This document shows positions 49,663 through 59,234 of a DNA stretch of 64,000 bases, one piece after another (the first letter of the stretch is position 1; every line of letters begins with the position of its first letter). The notes beneath the pieces were generated by a model that did no database searches, was not told the DNA's origin, and saw only the letters and a list, made by a program, of their open reading frames with translations. The translations under genes were made by a program, and so were the position numbers. The stretch spans positions 124,001 through 188,000 of the forward strand of contig NZ_FNVB01000009.1 in assembly GCF_900108315.1 (NCBI RefSeq). The letters run 5' to 3'. This DNA comes from Saccharopolyspora kobensis (GTDB lineage Bacteria > Actinomycetota > Actinomycetes > Mycobacteriales > Pseudonocardiaceae).

Positions 49663-50496
49663 CTGAGTCGGCGAGATCATCCGAATCCCTCGGCTCCACC
49701 GGTGCAGAAGCTGCGACTCCGCTACGCCAAGCGGGGGCGGCTGCGGTTCACCTCGCACCGGGACGTGGCGCGATCCTTCGAGCGCGCCCTGCGACGGGCC
49801 GGGGTACCGATGGCGTATTCCCAGGGCTTCAGCCCGCACCCGAAGGTGTCCTGGGCGGGCGCGGTGCCCACCGGGGTGTCCAGCGTGGCCGAGTACGTGG
49901 AGCTGCAGCTCGTGGAGCGGGTGGAGCCCGAGGCGCTGCGCGCCGAGCTCAACGCCGCGCTGCCCGACGGCATCGACGTGCTCGAAGCCGCGGAGGCCCG
50001 GCCGGGTGCGCTGGCGGACCGGCTGGAGGTGAGCCGGTGGCGGATCGACCTGCCCGGCACGGACGTCGCGGAGCTGCGCGACGCCGTCACCGCGCTGATG
50101 GCCGCGGACACGGCGCTGGTGGAGCGGATGACCAAGGACGGTCGCCGCACCATCGACGCCCGCGCGGCGCTGCTCAGCGCAGAGGTCCAGACCGCTCACC
50201 CGGAGGTCGCTGAGAGTGATCAAAATTCCGTCGCGACCGCCCAGGTGGACGATTGGCCGAAGGCATCGGAACCGTATGGGATACTTGTAACGGTCGTTCG
50301 GCAGACAACACCCGTCGTACGACCCGACGACGTACTGAGCGCCCTGCGTGTCGTCGCCGGTCTGGAACCGTCGGCCGCCGCGAGCGCGACCCGGCTGGAA
50401 CAGGGTCGGCTCGACGGCGGAGGCGGCATCGCCGACCCGTTGGCCCAGGACTCAGGCGCCGAGCGGAGTCCGGCAGGGGAGCCCACGGCCGGATGA
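49663..50496 (+). CDS. TIGR03936 radical-SAM-associated protein (DUF2344)
   Basis: The core begins 'VQKLRLRYAKRGRLRFTSHR' and continues 'FSPHPKVSWAGAVPTG', the family signature. The most likely start is a CTG at 49663, five bases after GGGAGG, giving 277 residues; the next in-frame start, GTG 49702, has no ribosome site. The C-terminus is variable and Gly/Pro-rich. In other phyla this domain is fused to the radical SAM partner. The 199-base gap upstream may carry a promoter. Confidence 0.85.
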   Translation: MSRRDHPNPSAPPVQKLRLRYAKRGRLRFTSHRDVARSFERALRRAGVPMAYSQGFSPHPKVSWAGAVPTGVSSVAEYVELQLVERVEPEALRAELNAALPDGIDVLEAAEARPGALADRLEVSRWRIDLPGTDVAELRDAVTALMAADTALVERMTKDGRRTIDARAALLSAEVQTAHPEVAESDQNSVATAQVDDWPKASEPYGILVTVVRQTTPVVRPDDVLSALRVVAGLEPSAAASATRLEQGRLDGGGGIADPLAQDSGAERSPAGEPTAG

Positions 50497-50661
50497 CGGA
50501 CGGCGCGTACGTCGCCGACCCGCCGTGTGACTTCCCGGCCTGAAGGCCCGGGGCGGAGGGAACACCAGAATTGCCGTCGCCCGCGGGCGGCGGAGACCGA
50601 AGAACGCACATGCCTCTGTGCGGCCGCGTCCACCGGACGCGCCCGGGGGCGGAGGAGCTGG

Positions 50662-53592
50662 ATGTTGAACACGGACAACCCCGCTGGAAGCGCCAGCGGG
50701 CAATCGCCCACACCCACCGGAGAAGAGCGGGGCACGATCGAGCTGCCCGCCAAGCTCCGGGTGCACGCACTGGCCAAGCTGCTGGGTTCCAGCAGCCGGG
50801 AGATCATCAACACGCTGGAGTCGATCGGCGAGTCGGTCCGCAGCGCGCAGTCGAACATCACCCGCGAGGTGGCGCTGCAGGTCGTCGAGGCCCTGAACCC
50901 GGAGCTGGTGGCCGAATCCGAGGCCCCGGCCGAGCCGGAGGCCGCGGCCGCTCAGCCGGAGCAGGCCGAGGCCGAGCAGCCGGCCGCCGAGGAACCGGCT
51001 GCTCAGGAGCCCGCGGCCGTCGAGCCCGCGATCCCGGCCGCGCACTTCGCGGCGGCCGCGAACGAGCCGGCTCCGGAGAGCAACGCGCTGGCCGGGCTGA
51101 CGCCGGTCTTCGCCGCGCCGGAGGCGATGTTCCTGGCCCCGTCCGCGGCTCCGCAGGAGTCGCGGCCCGAACCGAAGGCCCAGCCGGAGCCCGCCGCCGC
51201 TGCGGAGGCCGAGGAGCCCGCGGAGGCCAAGACCGAGGCCCCGGAGGACTCCGCCGACAGCGACGAGGACGGCGAGGGCACCGGTCGGCGCCGCCGCCGT
51301 CGTGGTCGCCGCGGTCGCGGTCGTGGCCGCGGTGCCGACTCCGAGACCGGTGGCGAAGGCGACTCGGAGGCCTCCGAGGACTCCGAGACCGCTGAGCAGC
51401 CCGCGGCGGAGGAGCCCGCCGAGGAGCAGCCCGCAGCCGAGTCCGAGGGCGCGGGGGAGTCGAACCGCCGCCGCCGTCGCCGTCGTCGCCGCAAGGGTTC
51501 GGCCGACGACGAGACCGGTGCCCGCGAGGACGACCCGCCGAACACCGTCGTGCACGTCCGCGAGCCGTCCACCGAGACCCGCCAGGACAGCAGCGACGAC
51601 GAGGTCCGCGCGGTCAAGGGCTCGACCCGCCTGGAGGCCAAGCGGCAGCGCCGCAGGGACGGCCGCGAGGCCGGTCGCCGCCGGGCCCCGGTGCTCTCCG
51701 AAGCCGAGTTCCTGGCCCGTCGCGAGTCGGTGGACCGCAAGATGGTCGTCCGGCAGAACGGCGACCAGACGCAGATCGCGGTGCTGGAGGACAACGTCCT
51801 CGTCGAGAACTTCGTGACCTCGTCGGGCACCGGCTCGCTGGTCGGCAACGTCTACCTCGGCCGCGTGCAGAACGTGCTGCCCAGCATGGAAGCCGCCTTC
51901 GTCGACATCGGTCGCGGCCGCAACGCGGTGCTCTACGCCGGTGAGGTGGACTGGGACGCCGCCGGGCTGGCGGGCAAGGCGCGCCGCATCGAGCAGGCGC
52001 TGCAGACCGGCGACAGCGTCCTGGTGCAGGTCACCAAGGACCCGGTCGGCCACAAGGGCGCCCGGCTGACCACCCAGATCAGCCTGCCGGGCCGGTTCCT
52101 GGTGTACGTGCCGGGCGGCGGCGCCACCGGCATCAGCCGGAAGCTGCCGGACACCGAGCGCAAGCGGCTCAAGGAGATCCTCAAGCGGATCGTCCCGGAC
52201 AACGCCGGCGTGATCATCCGCACCGCGTCGGAGGGCACCAGCGAAGAAGCGCTGGACCGCGACGTGCGGCGCCTGCAGGCGCAGTGGGAGGTCATCAAGG
52301 AGAAGGCCGAGATCCCCGGCGCGCAGGCCCCGCAGCTGCTCTACGAGGAGCCGGACCTGCTGATCAAGGTCGTCCGCGACCTGTTCACCGAGGACTTCTC
52401 GCAGATGACGGTCCAGGGCTCCGACGCCTGGGACACCATCGAGGCCTACGTCCAGCACGTCGCGCCCGACCTGGCGCAGCGGCTGGTCAAGCACGTCGGC
52501 AAGAACGACGTGTTCACCGAGCAGCGGATCAACGAGCAGATCGCCAAGGCCCTGGACCGCAAGGTCTGGCTGCCCTCCGGCGGCTACCTGGTGATCGACC
52601 GCACCGAGGCCATGACGGTGATCGACGTCAACACCGGCAAGTTCACCGGCTCGGGCGGCAACCTCGAGGAGACCGTCACCCGCAACAACCTGGAAGCGGC
52701 CGAGGAGATCGTCCGCCAGCTCCGGTTGCGCGACATCGGCGGCATCATCGTCATCGACTTCATCGACATGGTGCTGGAGTCCAACCGCGACCTGGTGCTG
52801 CGCCGCCTCACCGAGTGCCTGGGCCGGGACCGCACCCGCCACCAGGTCGCCGAGGTGACCTCGCTGGGCCTGGTGCAGATGACCCGCAAGCGGGTCGGCA
52901 CCGGCCTGCTGGAGGCCTACAGCAGCACCTGCGAGCACTGCCGCGGCCGCGGCCTGCTGGTCTCCACCGAGCCCACCAGCCACCCGAACGGCGGCCACGG
53001 CGGCGGGAACGGCAGCAGCAACAACGGCTCGCGCCGCAACCGCAACCGCGGCAAGCAGCACGAAGCCGAGCAGCCGGAGCCGAAGCAGCCGGAGACGGCG
53101 AAGGCGCCCGAGCCGGAGAAGCCCGAGGCCGCGAAGCCCGAGGCCGCGAAGGTCGAGTCGGCGAAGGTCGAGTCGGCGAAGCCCGAGGAGCAGAAGCCCG
53201 AGCAGGCGAAGCCCGCGGAGGTGAAGGCCGAAGCGGCAGCGGAGGCGACGCCCGCGGCAGCGGTGCAGGCCGAGCCGAAGGCGGAGGCCGTCGAGGCGAA
53301 GCCGGTCGAAGCGGCGAAGCCCGCTGAGGCCGCGAAGCCGGTCGAGCAGCCGGCGGCAGCCGTCGCGGAGGCGAAGCCGACGGCCGCGCCGGAGGCCAAC
53401 GGCCGACGGCGGAAGGCGACGCGAGCGGCCGGCAGCGCCGGCGCGGCGGTGGCGCCGCTGGTGGTCAGCAAGCCGGCGGAGCCGGTGCAGCCGGCCGACA
53501 ACGGCCTGGCCGAGGTGGCTCCGGCCGCGCCGGTGCGCCGGACTCGCCGCCGGGCCGCGTCGCGGCCCGCCGGGCCGCCCGTCGAAGGCTGA
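50662..53592 (+). CDS. rne: Ribonuclease E/G family endoribonuclease
   Basis: A 976-residue protein from ATG 50662 (GGAGGAGC upstream). The N-terminal 30-85 'LPAKLRVHALAKLLGSSSRE' is an IF2_N-type domain. Long Glu/Ala/Pro and Arg-rich arms (RRRRRR-type runs near 210-290) precede the catalytic core: S1 domain from 'GNVYLGRVQNVLPSMEAAFV', DNase-I-like 'TVIDVNTGKFTGSGG', 'IVIDFIDMVLESNRDL', and the zinc-link 'TCEHCRGRGLL'. The C-terminal 200 residues are disordered A-E-K-P repeats. It processes rRNA and starts mRNA decay. It has the same position as Rv2444c. Confidence 0.96.
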   Translation: MLNTDNPAGSASGQSPTPTGEERGTIELPAKLRVHALAKLLGSSSREIINTLESIGESVRSAQSNITREVALQVVEALNPELVAESEAPAEPEAAAAQPEQAEAEQPAAEEPAAQEPAAVEPAIPAAHFAAAANEPAPESNALAGLTPVFAAPEAMFLAPSAAPQESRPEPKAQPEPAAAAEAEEPAEAKTEAPEDSADSDEDGEGTGRRRRRRGRRGRGRGRGADSETGGEGDSEASEDSETAEQPAAEEPAEEQPAAESEGAGESNRRRRRRRRRKGSADDETGAREDDPPNTVVHVREPSTETRQDSSDDEVRAVKGSTRLEAKRQRRRDGREAGRRRAPVLSEAEFLARRESVDRKMVVRQNGDQTQIAVLEDNVLVENFVTSSGTGSLVGNVYLGRVQNVLPSMEAAFVDIGRGRNAVLYAGEVDWDAAGLAGKARRIEQALQTGDSVLVQVTKDPVGHKGARLTTQISLPGRFLVYVPGGGATGISRKLPDTERKRLKEILKRIVPDNAGVIIRTASEGTSEEALDRDVRRLQAQWEVIKEKAEIPGAQAPQLLYEEPDLLIKVVRDLFTEDFSQMTVQGSDAWDTIEAYVQHVAPDLAQRLVKHVGKNDVFTEQRINEQIAKALDRKVWLPSGGYLVIDRTEAMTVIDVNTGKFTGSGGNLEETVTRNNLEAAEEIVRQLRLRDIGGIIVIDFIDMVLESNRDLVLRRLTECLGRDRTRHQVAEVTSLGLVQMTRKRVGTGLLEAYSSTCEHCRGRGLLVSTEPTSHPNGGHGGGNGSSNNGSRRNRNRGKQHEAEQPEPKQPETAKAPEPEKPEAAKPEAAKVESAKVESAKPEEQKPEQAKPAEVKAEAAAEATPAAAVQAEPKAEAVEAKPVEAAKPAEAAKPVEQPAAAVAEAKPTAAPEANGRRRKATRAAGSAGAAVAPLVVSKPAEPVQPADNGLAEVAPAAPVRRTRRRAASRPAGPPVEG

Positions 53593-53605
53593 GCCGACGA
53601 GCTGG

Positions 53606-53640
53606 AATGGCCGATCCGTTCTCGAACGGGTCGGCCATTT
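53606..53640 (+). terminator. rne terminator hairpin
   Basis: AATGGCCGATCCGTTC pairs with GAACGGGTCGGCCATT (one G-U pair) and is followed by TT. Confidence 0.8.
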
Positions 53641-53693
53641 CGCGTTTCCGGTAGGCCTCTCCGACCTGCGCGGACTCCGAATTCGCCGACCGG

Positions 53694-53751
53694 TTTGCTC
53701 GGTCGTGCTAGATTTTGCTCATGCGAGCAAATTTTAGCTCGGATGAGCAAA
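53694..53751. promoter_or_regulatory. Four-half-site TetR operator
   Basis: TTTGCTC at 53694 and 53714 and its complement GAGCAAA at 53725 and 53745 are placed with exact mirror symmetry about 53722.5. The 20-bp spacing puts the half-sites on one DNA face. The array spans the tetR start codon (53721) and a TAGATTTT -10-like stretch. Confidence 0.8.
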
Positions 53752-54341
53752 GCAGGTCGTTCACCGAGCAGGGCAGGCGGGCGCAGATCGTCGCGGCGGC
53801 CATCGAGGCGATCGTCGAGCTCGGCTACCCGCGCGCTTCCTTCGGGCAGATCGCCAAGCGCGCCGGGCTGAGCAGCACCGGGATGATCTCCTACCACTTC
53901 AAGAACAAGGCCGAGCTGATGCGGCAGGTCGTCGCCGACGTCTACCGGACGGCCGAGGAGCTGGTGGGCGCCCGCGTCGTCGCCGCCGACACCGCGCGCG
54001 GGCAGCTCCGCGCGTTCATCGAGGCCAGCGCGGACTTCTACCGCACGCACCACCCCCAGCTCCGCGCGCTCACGGAGATCCTCATCAACGAGCGCGGCGG
54101 CGATCCGGTGCTGCCGCACCGCCGCGAGATCGAAGGCCTCGCCGAGCTGTTCCGCGCCGGTCAGCGGGCGGGGGAGTTCCGGGACTTCGACCCGCACGTC
54201 ATGGCGGTGACGTTGCGCCACGCGCTGGACGGCGTCGCGCTGCGCCTCGGCACGGAAGCGGACACCGACGCGGACCTCTACGCCCGCGAGCTCGCGACCA
54301 CCTTCGACCTCGCGACCCGCGCAGACCAGGAGAAGCCATGA
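53721..54341 (+). CDS. TetR-family transcriptional regulator
   Basis: A 206-residue regulator from ATG 53721; a TTG six bases earlier is unlikely. The HTH region is 'ASFGQIAKRAGLSSTGMISY' with 'HFKNKAELMRQVV'. The ligand domain is of the TetR_C type ('DFYRTHHPQLRALTEILINE'). The first codons lie inside a symmetric operator, so translation is probably leaderless and expression self-repressed. It overlaps the esterase gene by four bases (ATGA), so it controls that gene; the inducer may be the esterase's substrate. Confidence 0.9.
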   Translation: MRANFSSDEQSRSFTEQGRRAQIVAAAIEAIVELGYPRASFGQIAKRAGLSSTGMISYHFKNKAELMRQVVADVYRTAEELVGARVVAADTARGQLRAFIEASADFYRTHHPQLRALTEILINERGGDPVLPHRREIEGLAELFRAGQRAGEFRDFDPHVMAVTLRHALDGVALRLGTEADTDADLYARELATTFDLATRADQEKP

Positions 54342-55957
54342 GCGGCCCTGGACCGACGTCGCTCCCGCTCAACCGCGGCTCGGGGGACCGTGACGTGCCC
54401 CAGCCACAAGAAGCGGCGAACCGGGAGCTCGATCGCGAACGCGACCACCACTGCGAATCGCGGAGAAGCGGGACAGACGTGCTGGAGCTGGACTCCGGCC
54501 GGGTGCGGGGCCTGATCTTCGAGGAGCACCGGCTCTTCCAGGGGATCCCCTACGCCGCGCCGCCCGTCGGCGAGCTGCGCTGGAGCCTGCCGTGGCCGGT
54601 CGAACCGTGGGCCGGGGTGCGGGACGCGATCGCTCCGGGCAGCCCGTGCCCGCAGCTCCCGCAGTCCTTCGCCGACGTGGGCAGCGTGGACGAGGACTGC
54701 CTGTTCCTGAACGTGACCGCACCGCGCACCGGTGGTCGCAAGCCGGTCATGGTGTGGCTCCACGGTGGCGGCGGCACCAACGGTGAAGGGTCGGTCTTCG
54801 ACGCGCGACGGCTGTCCGTCGCCGAGGACGTCGTGGTGGTGACCGCGAACTACCGGCTGGGCATCTTCGGCAACTTCGGCTATCCGGGGCTGCCCGGCGG
54901 CGCCTTCGGCATCGCCGACCAGCAGGAGGTGCTCCGCTGGGTGCGGCGAAACATCGGAGCGTTCGGCGGCGACCCGGACAACGTCACGCTGTTCGGCGAG
55001 TCCTACGGCGGGCTCTCGATCGGCGCGCACCTGGTGGCTCCGGGCTCGGCGGGCCTGTTCCACCGGGCGATCGTGCAGAGCGGCTTCCCGCTGATGCGCG
55101 CTCCGGCGAACGCCTACGTGCCCGGCTCGCCGGAGATGCCGTCGCTGTGGCTGTCGGCGGCCGAGCTCGAAGGGCTGGCCGAGCACGTGATCGGTGAGGC
55201 CGGGTGGCTGCGACCAGGGCGCGGCAGCGCTGTCGACCAGCTGCGCGCGCTCCCGGTCGAGCAGCTGCTCCAGCTGAGCCCGGTGTTCACCCGCTCCGGG
55301 TTCGGCAACGAGGTGCTGCCGGAGTCGCCGGTGCGGGCGCTGACGGCCGGTCGCTTCCACCGCGTGCCGGTGCTCGCGGGCAACACCCGGGACGAAGCCA
55401 GGCTGTTCGTCGCGATGTTCTTCGACGGCACCGGCCAGCCGGTCACCCCGGACGGCTACGCCGAGCTGCTGGCGGAGGGCTTCGACGCGGCGGCCGAGGA
55501 CATCGCGCGCGAGTATCCGATCGACGCCTGCGCGTCGCCCAGCCTCGCCTGGTCGACGGTGCTCGACGACGCCGCGTGGGCGCGCTCGCTCTGGGACCTC
55601 GCGCATGCCCTGCACGAGCGCACTCCCACCTACGTCTACGAGTTCGCGGACCGGAACGCGCCGCCGGTGGTGCCGTTCCCGGAGGGCTTCCCACCCGGTG
55701 CTTACCACGGGTCCGAACTCCCGTACCAGTTCGACATGGGCGGGCTCGCGCCGCTGTCGGCGGAGCAGTGGCGGCTGGCGGCGACGATGCACCGCTACTG
55801 GGCCAACTTCGCGCGCAGCGGCGACCCCAACGGGCCCGGCCTGATCTGCTGGCCGCGCTTCACATCGGCCGACCAGCACGTCCAGTCGCTGCACCCGGAG
55901 CAGATCGGGCCCACCGACTTCGCCGCCGACCACCGGATGGAGTTCTGGACCCGCTGA
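54338..55957 (+). CDS. Type-B carboxylesterase
   Basis: A 539-residue esterase/lipase: 'LFQGIPYAAPPVGELRW' near the start, 'VMVWLHGGGGTNGEG' as oxyanion hole, 'VTLFGESYGGLSIGAHLVAP' with the nucleophile Ser, the acid near 'NTRDEARLF' and the His in 'YHGSELPYQFD'. The first 47 residues are not part of the fold and contain a family B repeat (54416-54476, read as ELDRERDHHCESRR). Normal homologues begin a few residues before 'VLELDSGRVRG'. It is co-transcribed with its TetR regulator. Confidence 0.9.
   Translation: MSGPGPTSLPLNRGSGDRDVPQPQEAANRELDRERDHHCESRRSGTDVLELDSGRVRGLIFEEHRLFQGIPYAAPPVGELRWSLPWPVEPWAGVRDAIAPGSPCPQLPQSFADVGSVDEDCLFLNVTAPRTGGRKPVMVWLHGGGGTNGEGSVFDARRLSVAEDVVVVTANYRLGIFGNFGYPGLPGGAFGIADQQEVLRWVRRNIGAFGGDPDNVTLFGESYGGLSIGAHLVAPGSAGLFHRAIVQSGFPLMRAPANAYVPGSPEMPSLWLSAAELEGLAEHVIGEAGWLRPGRGSAVDQLRALPVEQLLQLSPVFTRSGFGNEVLPESPVRALTAGRFHRVPVLAGNTRDEARLFVAMFFDGTGQPVTPDGYAELLAEGFDAAAEDIAREYPIDACASPSLAWSTVLDDAAWARSLWDLAHALHERTPTYVYEFADRNAPPVVPFPEGFPPGAYHGSELPYQFDMGGLAPLSAEQWRLAATMHRYWANFARSGDPNGPGLICWPRFTSADQHVQSLHPEQIGPTDFAADHRMEFWTR
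54416..54476 (+). repeat. Family B repeat, copy in carboxylesterase N-terminus
   Basis: A 61-base stretch matching 31922-31982 at 47 positions without gaps, in the same reading frame; the centre matches the rpiB upstream copy (13161-13183) at 21 of 23. Confidence 0.75.
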
Positions 55958-55959
55958 CG

Positions 55960-56001
55960 GCGAAGGGCCCCCGTCGCCAACGCGCGACGGGGGCCCTTCG
56001 C
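55960..56001. terminator. Bidirectional terminator hairpin
   Basis: Perfect 18-base arms (55960-55977, GCGAAGGGCCCCCGTCGC, and 55984-56001) with a 6-base loop, between convergent esterase and emb genes. Confidence 0.85.
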
Positions 56002-56009
56002 TCGGGTGA

Positions 56010-59000
56010 TCAGTTCTGCTCTGGCGTGTCGAAGGTCGGGATGTCGGTCCGGTCGTCGGAGCTGGGCACGTCGCCCGGCAGCTCCACCGCCTCGGTCAGC
56101 GGCCCCGGCGACCAGGTGCCCCAGTGGGTCTCCGGCCGGATGTCCAACGCCGCCTGCGCGGGCAGGGCGTCCGCGTCGTACGGGTGCACGACGTAGAGCG
56201 AGCCCCAGTCCTGCTGCGGGTCGCCGCGCAGGTAGGTCGGCAGCTCCCGCACGCTCGAAGCGACGTTGAGCCAGCCGAACGGCCCGCCCGCGTCCGGCGA
56301 GGACCAGCCCTCGCCGACGTCGCGCACCAGCTCACCGGCCGACACCCGGAAGTGCGGCATCTCGGCGACGCCGTTGTACAGGCCGGAGATCCGCAGGCAC
56401 GGGTGCACCAGCGCGGCGGGCCACTCCACGAACGTCGGGGAGTCGCCGACGAGATCGGTCATGCTGGCCAGCTTCGGCACGCGCGGCGCGGTCACCGCCA
56501 GCCAGCCCTCCGCGCCGAGCGCCTGGTCGACCGCGATGACGCGCATCTTCGTGGCGCCCTCGGCTTCGGCGCCCAGCGAGTAGCGGTGGTCGCGCCAGCC
56601 CGGCGGCGGACCCTGCTCGACCTCGTAGCGACCGGTGATCTCGAAGCCGCGCTCGGTGTCGCGGCCGAACTCCATCACCAGCGAGTTCGCGCCGGTCTCC
56701 GAGCCGGCCAGGCTGAGCACCACCGGGGTCTTGCCGCTGAGCGCCTCCTCCGGCAGGTCGTACCAGGGCGTGCGCAGCTCACCGGTGCCGAGCCCGGCCT
56801 CGTCGTAGCTGCCCCACGCCGGGGCGGCGTCGTCGCCGAACTGGTGCGGCGGCCGCCAGCTCGGCTCCTCCGGGTCGCCGCCGTTGCCGACGGGCACGCC
56901 GGGCCGGGTGAAGCCGGTCTCCTTCGACCGCAGGTACTCCGCGGCCGTCTCGTGGCCGACCAGCCGCCGCGGCGGAACCGGCACGGCCTTGTCGGTCGCC
57001 CGGGCGGCCACCGTCGGCTGCTCGGGCGACACCGGCAGCACACCCGCTCGCGGATCGGTCTCCACGTCGATGTAGTCGGACAACCCGCAGCTGGATCCGG
57101 CGAGCTGCCTGATGTTGTCCACGCCCAGGTTGTAGGTGTCGTCCTGCTTCTGGATGGCCTTGCCGAAGGCCGCCAGCTCGCCGAGCACCAGCAGCGCGCA
57201 CAGCACCGACAGCGGCGCGGTGCCCAGCCGCAGCGCCCGGCTGCGCTTCTCCGGGCTGTTCCAGCTCTCGTCGACGACCTTCGGGTTGTTCTCGTCGATG
57301 CGCAGGTGCTCGATCAGCGCGATGACGCCCGCGACCGCGGCGAAGATCAGGAACAGCGTGCTGAAGTTGTAGCCGCCGATCGACGGCGGCTTGTCGAACC
57401 ACGGGATGCCCCAGCCGGAGACGTACCACCAGGCGTTCGGCCCGGTGGCCGCGAACGCCAGGATCACCATCAGCCCGGCAACGAACGCCGCCCGGTTGCG
57501 CCGCGAGCGCAGCACCGTGGTGCTGGTGGCCAGCGCGGTCAGGGCGGCCAGCGCACCGCCGAAGGCGGCGAAGATGCCGAAGTGGTGCGTGTGCTTGGTC
57601 GGGGTCAGGGCCAGCACCACGAAGCACATCGCGACGATCGCCAGCAGCCGCCGGCTCGGGCCCAGCGCCGCGCCCCGGATGCGGTTGCGGCGCAGCAGCA
57701 CCACGGCGCAGGTCACCAGGCACAGGATCACCAGCAGCACCGGGAACCGGCGGGTCAGCGAACCGTCCGGGCTCTGGCTGAACAGCAGGCTGTAGCGGCT
57801 GAGCTCCTCGTACCACCGGCCGTTCGGCCCGAAGGTGGTCTTGAGCTCCATCGAGTCCAGCACGGACCGGAAGGTCTGGTCGTAGAAGACGAGCGTCAGG
57901 ATCACGAACCCGGAGGCGGCGATCGGCGCCAGCACCGGCAGCCAGCCGAACTCCTGAGCGCGCTTGCGCACCAGCCGGTACAGCGGCTTGATCGCTGCGA
58001 TGTAGGGCAGCACGGCGACCAGGCCGTGCGGGTTGACGCCCACCGACAGGGCCGCGCCGACCAGGCCGAGAGCCGCCGGAACCAGTCGGCCGGTGGCCAC
58101 CGCGCGCTCGACGGCGCACAGCGCCAGCAGCGAGAACAGCACCACGACCGGCTCGGCGCGCAGACCGTTGTTGTAGGGCAGCCAGAACGCCAGGAACACC
58201 GCGGCGGCGGCCCAGCCGGCGGCGTTGGAGCGCCGCACCTGCTGACCGAGCCTCGGCAGGACCTCACGGCTGATCAGCAGCCAGGACACGATGCCCATCA
58301 GCAGCGCGGGCAGGCGCACCCACGGCGTCGCCGTGGAGACCTGCACCCACAGCGCGTACAGCTCGTAGAACCAGCCGAACGGTGATTCGGGGTTGGCGAA
58401 CCAGCGGTAGTAGTTGCTGACGTACCCGGCGCTCTCCTCCGAACGGACCATGCTGAGCACGTATCCGTCGTCGGAGGTCATCGCCCCGATCAGCCACCAC
58501 ACGCCGAGCGCGGCGAACACCGCCGCGTCGCGCAGCGTCGGCTTCCACCAGCCGGTCGGGGCCAGTCGCGGCGCGCGCCGCCCGGCCCGGACGTCCAGCC
58601 GCCGCAGGCACACCACGGAGCCGATGAACGCCGCGACGGTCAGCGCCATCACGACCAGCTTGAGCACCGTCGGTTCGGTGCTGAACCGGTTGTCGACGCG
58701 GGCCTCGAAGGACAGGCCCCGGACGTCGTCGACCGCGTTGTCCAGCGCCGAGTAGACGCCGGTCAGCTGGGGCCGCTGGTCGCCGAGCACGTGCGCCCAC
58801 TGCTCGCCGCCGACGGTGGCGGTGGTGCCGGAGGCGTCCGCGCGCACCGCGATGGTGCAGTCACCGGGCGGCAGCTGGGTCGTGCTGACCTGCCGTCCCT
58901 TGGAGAACAGCGCCACCTGGCCGTTGTCGACCTGCAGCACCAGACCGGTCAGCTTGCCGAAGTCCGAGGACGGCGGGTTCGTGCTCAGCAGCATGCCGGG

Positions 59001-59234
59001 CCCGGCGGTGCGCTCGTCGAGGCTCCGCACGGCGGCGCAGGGCACCTCCGCGTCCAACCACAGCGGTGAGTAGGCGACCAGCGGCGCGGACACCGATCTG
59101 GTGCCTTCCGCCGTCGGCCACTTGAGCGTGGTGACGTCGTGTTTCACCGGGAGGAACGGGATCAGGAGCGCGAGCACCGTCCCGAAGATTCCGAGGATTG
59201 CGGCAGACAGCCGAAGTCGCTTCGCCGAGTGCAC
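56010..59234 (-). CDS. emb: Arabinosyltransferase, Emb family (GT53)
   Basis: About 1074 residues from GTG 59234 (AAGG eight bases upstream; GTG 59243 and ATG 59294 are alternatives). It is a GT-C membrane enzyme with 13 or more helices. The catalytic acidic pair sits in the first outer loop, 'MTSDDGYVLSMVRSEESAGY'. An N-terminal jelly-roll domain and a C-terminal carbohydrate-binding domain ('RISGLYNGVAEMPHFRVSAG') flank the helices. It adds arabinofuranose from decaprenyl-phosphate to wall arabinan outside the membrane. A single emb gene is present here, as in some Pseudonocardiaceae, against embCAB in mycobacteria. Confidence 0.93.
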   Translation of the reverse strand: MHSAKRLRLSAAILGIFGTVLALLIPFLPVKHDVTTLKWPTAEGTRSVSAPLVAYSPLWLDAEVPCAAVRSLDERTAGPGMLLSTNPPSSDFGKLTGLVLQVDNGQVALFSKGRQVSTTQLPPGDCTIAVRADASGTTATVGGEQWAHVLGDQRPQLTGVYSALDNAVDDVRGLSFEARVDNRFSTEPTVLKLVVMALTVAAFIGSVVCLRRLDVRAGRRAPRLAPTGWWKPTLRDAAVFAALGVWWLIGAMTSDDGYVLSMVRSEESAGYVSNYYRWFANPESPFGWFYELYALWVQVSTATPWVRLPALLMGIVSWLLISREVLPRLGQQVRRSNAAGWAAAAVFLAFWLPYNNGLRAEPVVVLFSLLALCAVERAVATGRLVPAALGLVGAALSVGVNPHGLVAVLPYIAAIKPLYRLVRKRAQEFGWLPVLAPIAASGFVILTLVFYDQTFRSVLDSMELKTTFGPNGRWYEELSRYSLLFSQSPDGSLTRRFPVLLVILCLVTCAVVLLRRNRIRGAALGPSRRLLAIVAMCFVVLALTPTKHTHHFGIFAAFGGALAALTALATSTTVLRSRRNRAAFVAGLMVILAFAATGPNAWWYVSGWGIPWFDKPPSIGGYNFSTLFLIFAAVAGVIALIEHLRIDENNPKVVDESWNSPEKRSRALRLGTAPLSVLCALLVLGELAAFGKAIQKQDDTYNLGVDNIRQLAGSSCGLSDYIDVETDPRAGVLPVSPEQPTVAARATDKAVPVPPRRLVGHETAAEYLRSKETGFTRPGVPVGNGGDPEEPSWRPPHQFGDDAAPAWGSYDEAGLGTGELRTPWYDLPEEALSGKTPVVLSLAGSETGANSLVMEFGRDTERGFEITGRYEVEQGPPPGWRDHRYSLGAEAEGATKMRVIAVDQALGAEGWLAVTAPRVPKLASMTDLVGDSPTFVEWPAALVHPCLRISGLYNGVAEMPHFRVSAGELVRDVGEGWSSPDAGGPFGWLNVASSVRELPTYLRGDPQQDWGSLYVVHPYDADALPAQAALDIRPETHWGTWSPGPLTEAVELPGDVPSSDDRTDIPTFDTPEQN

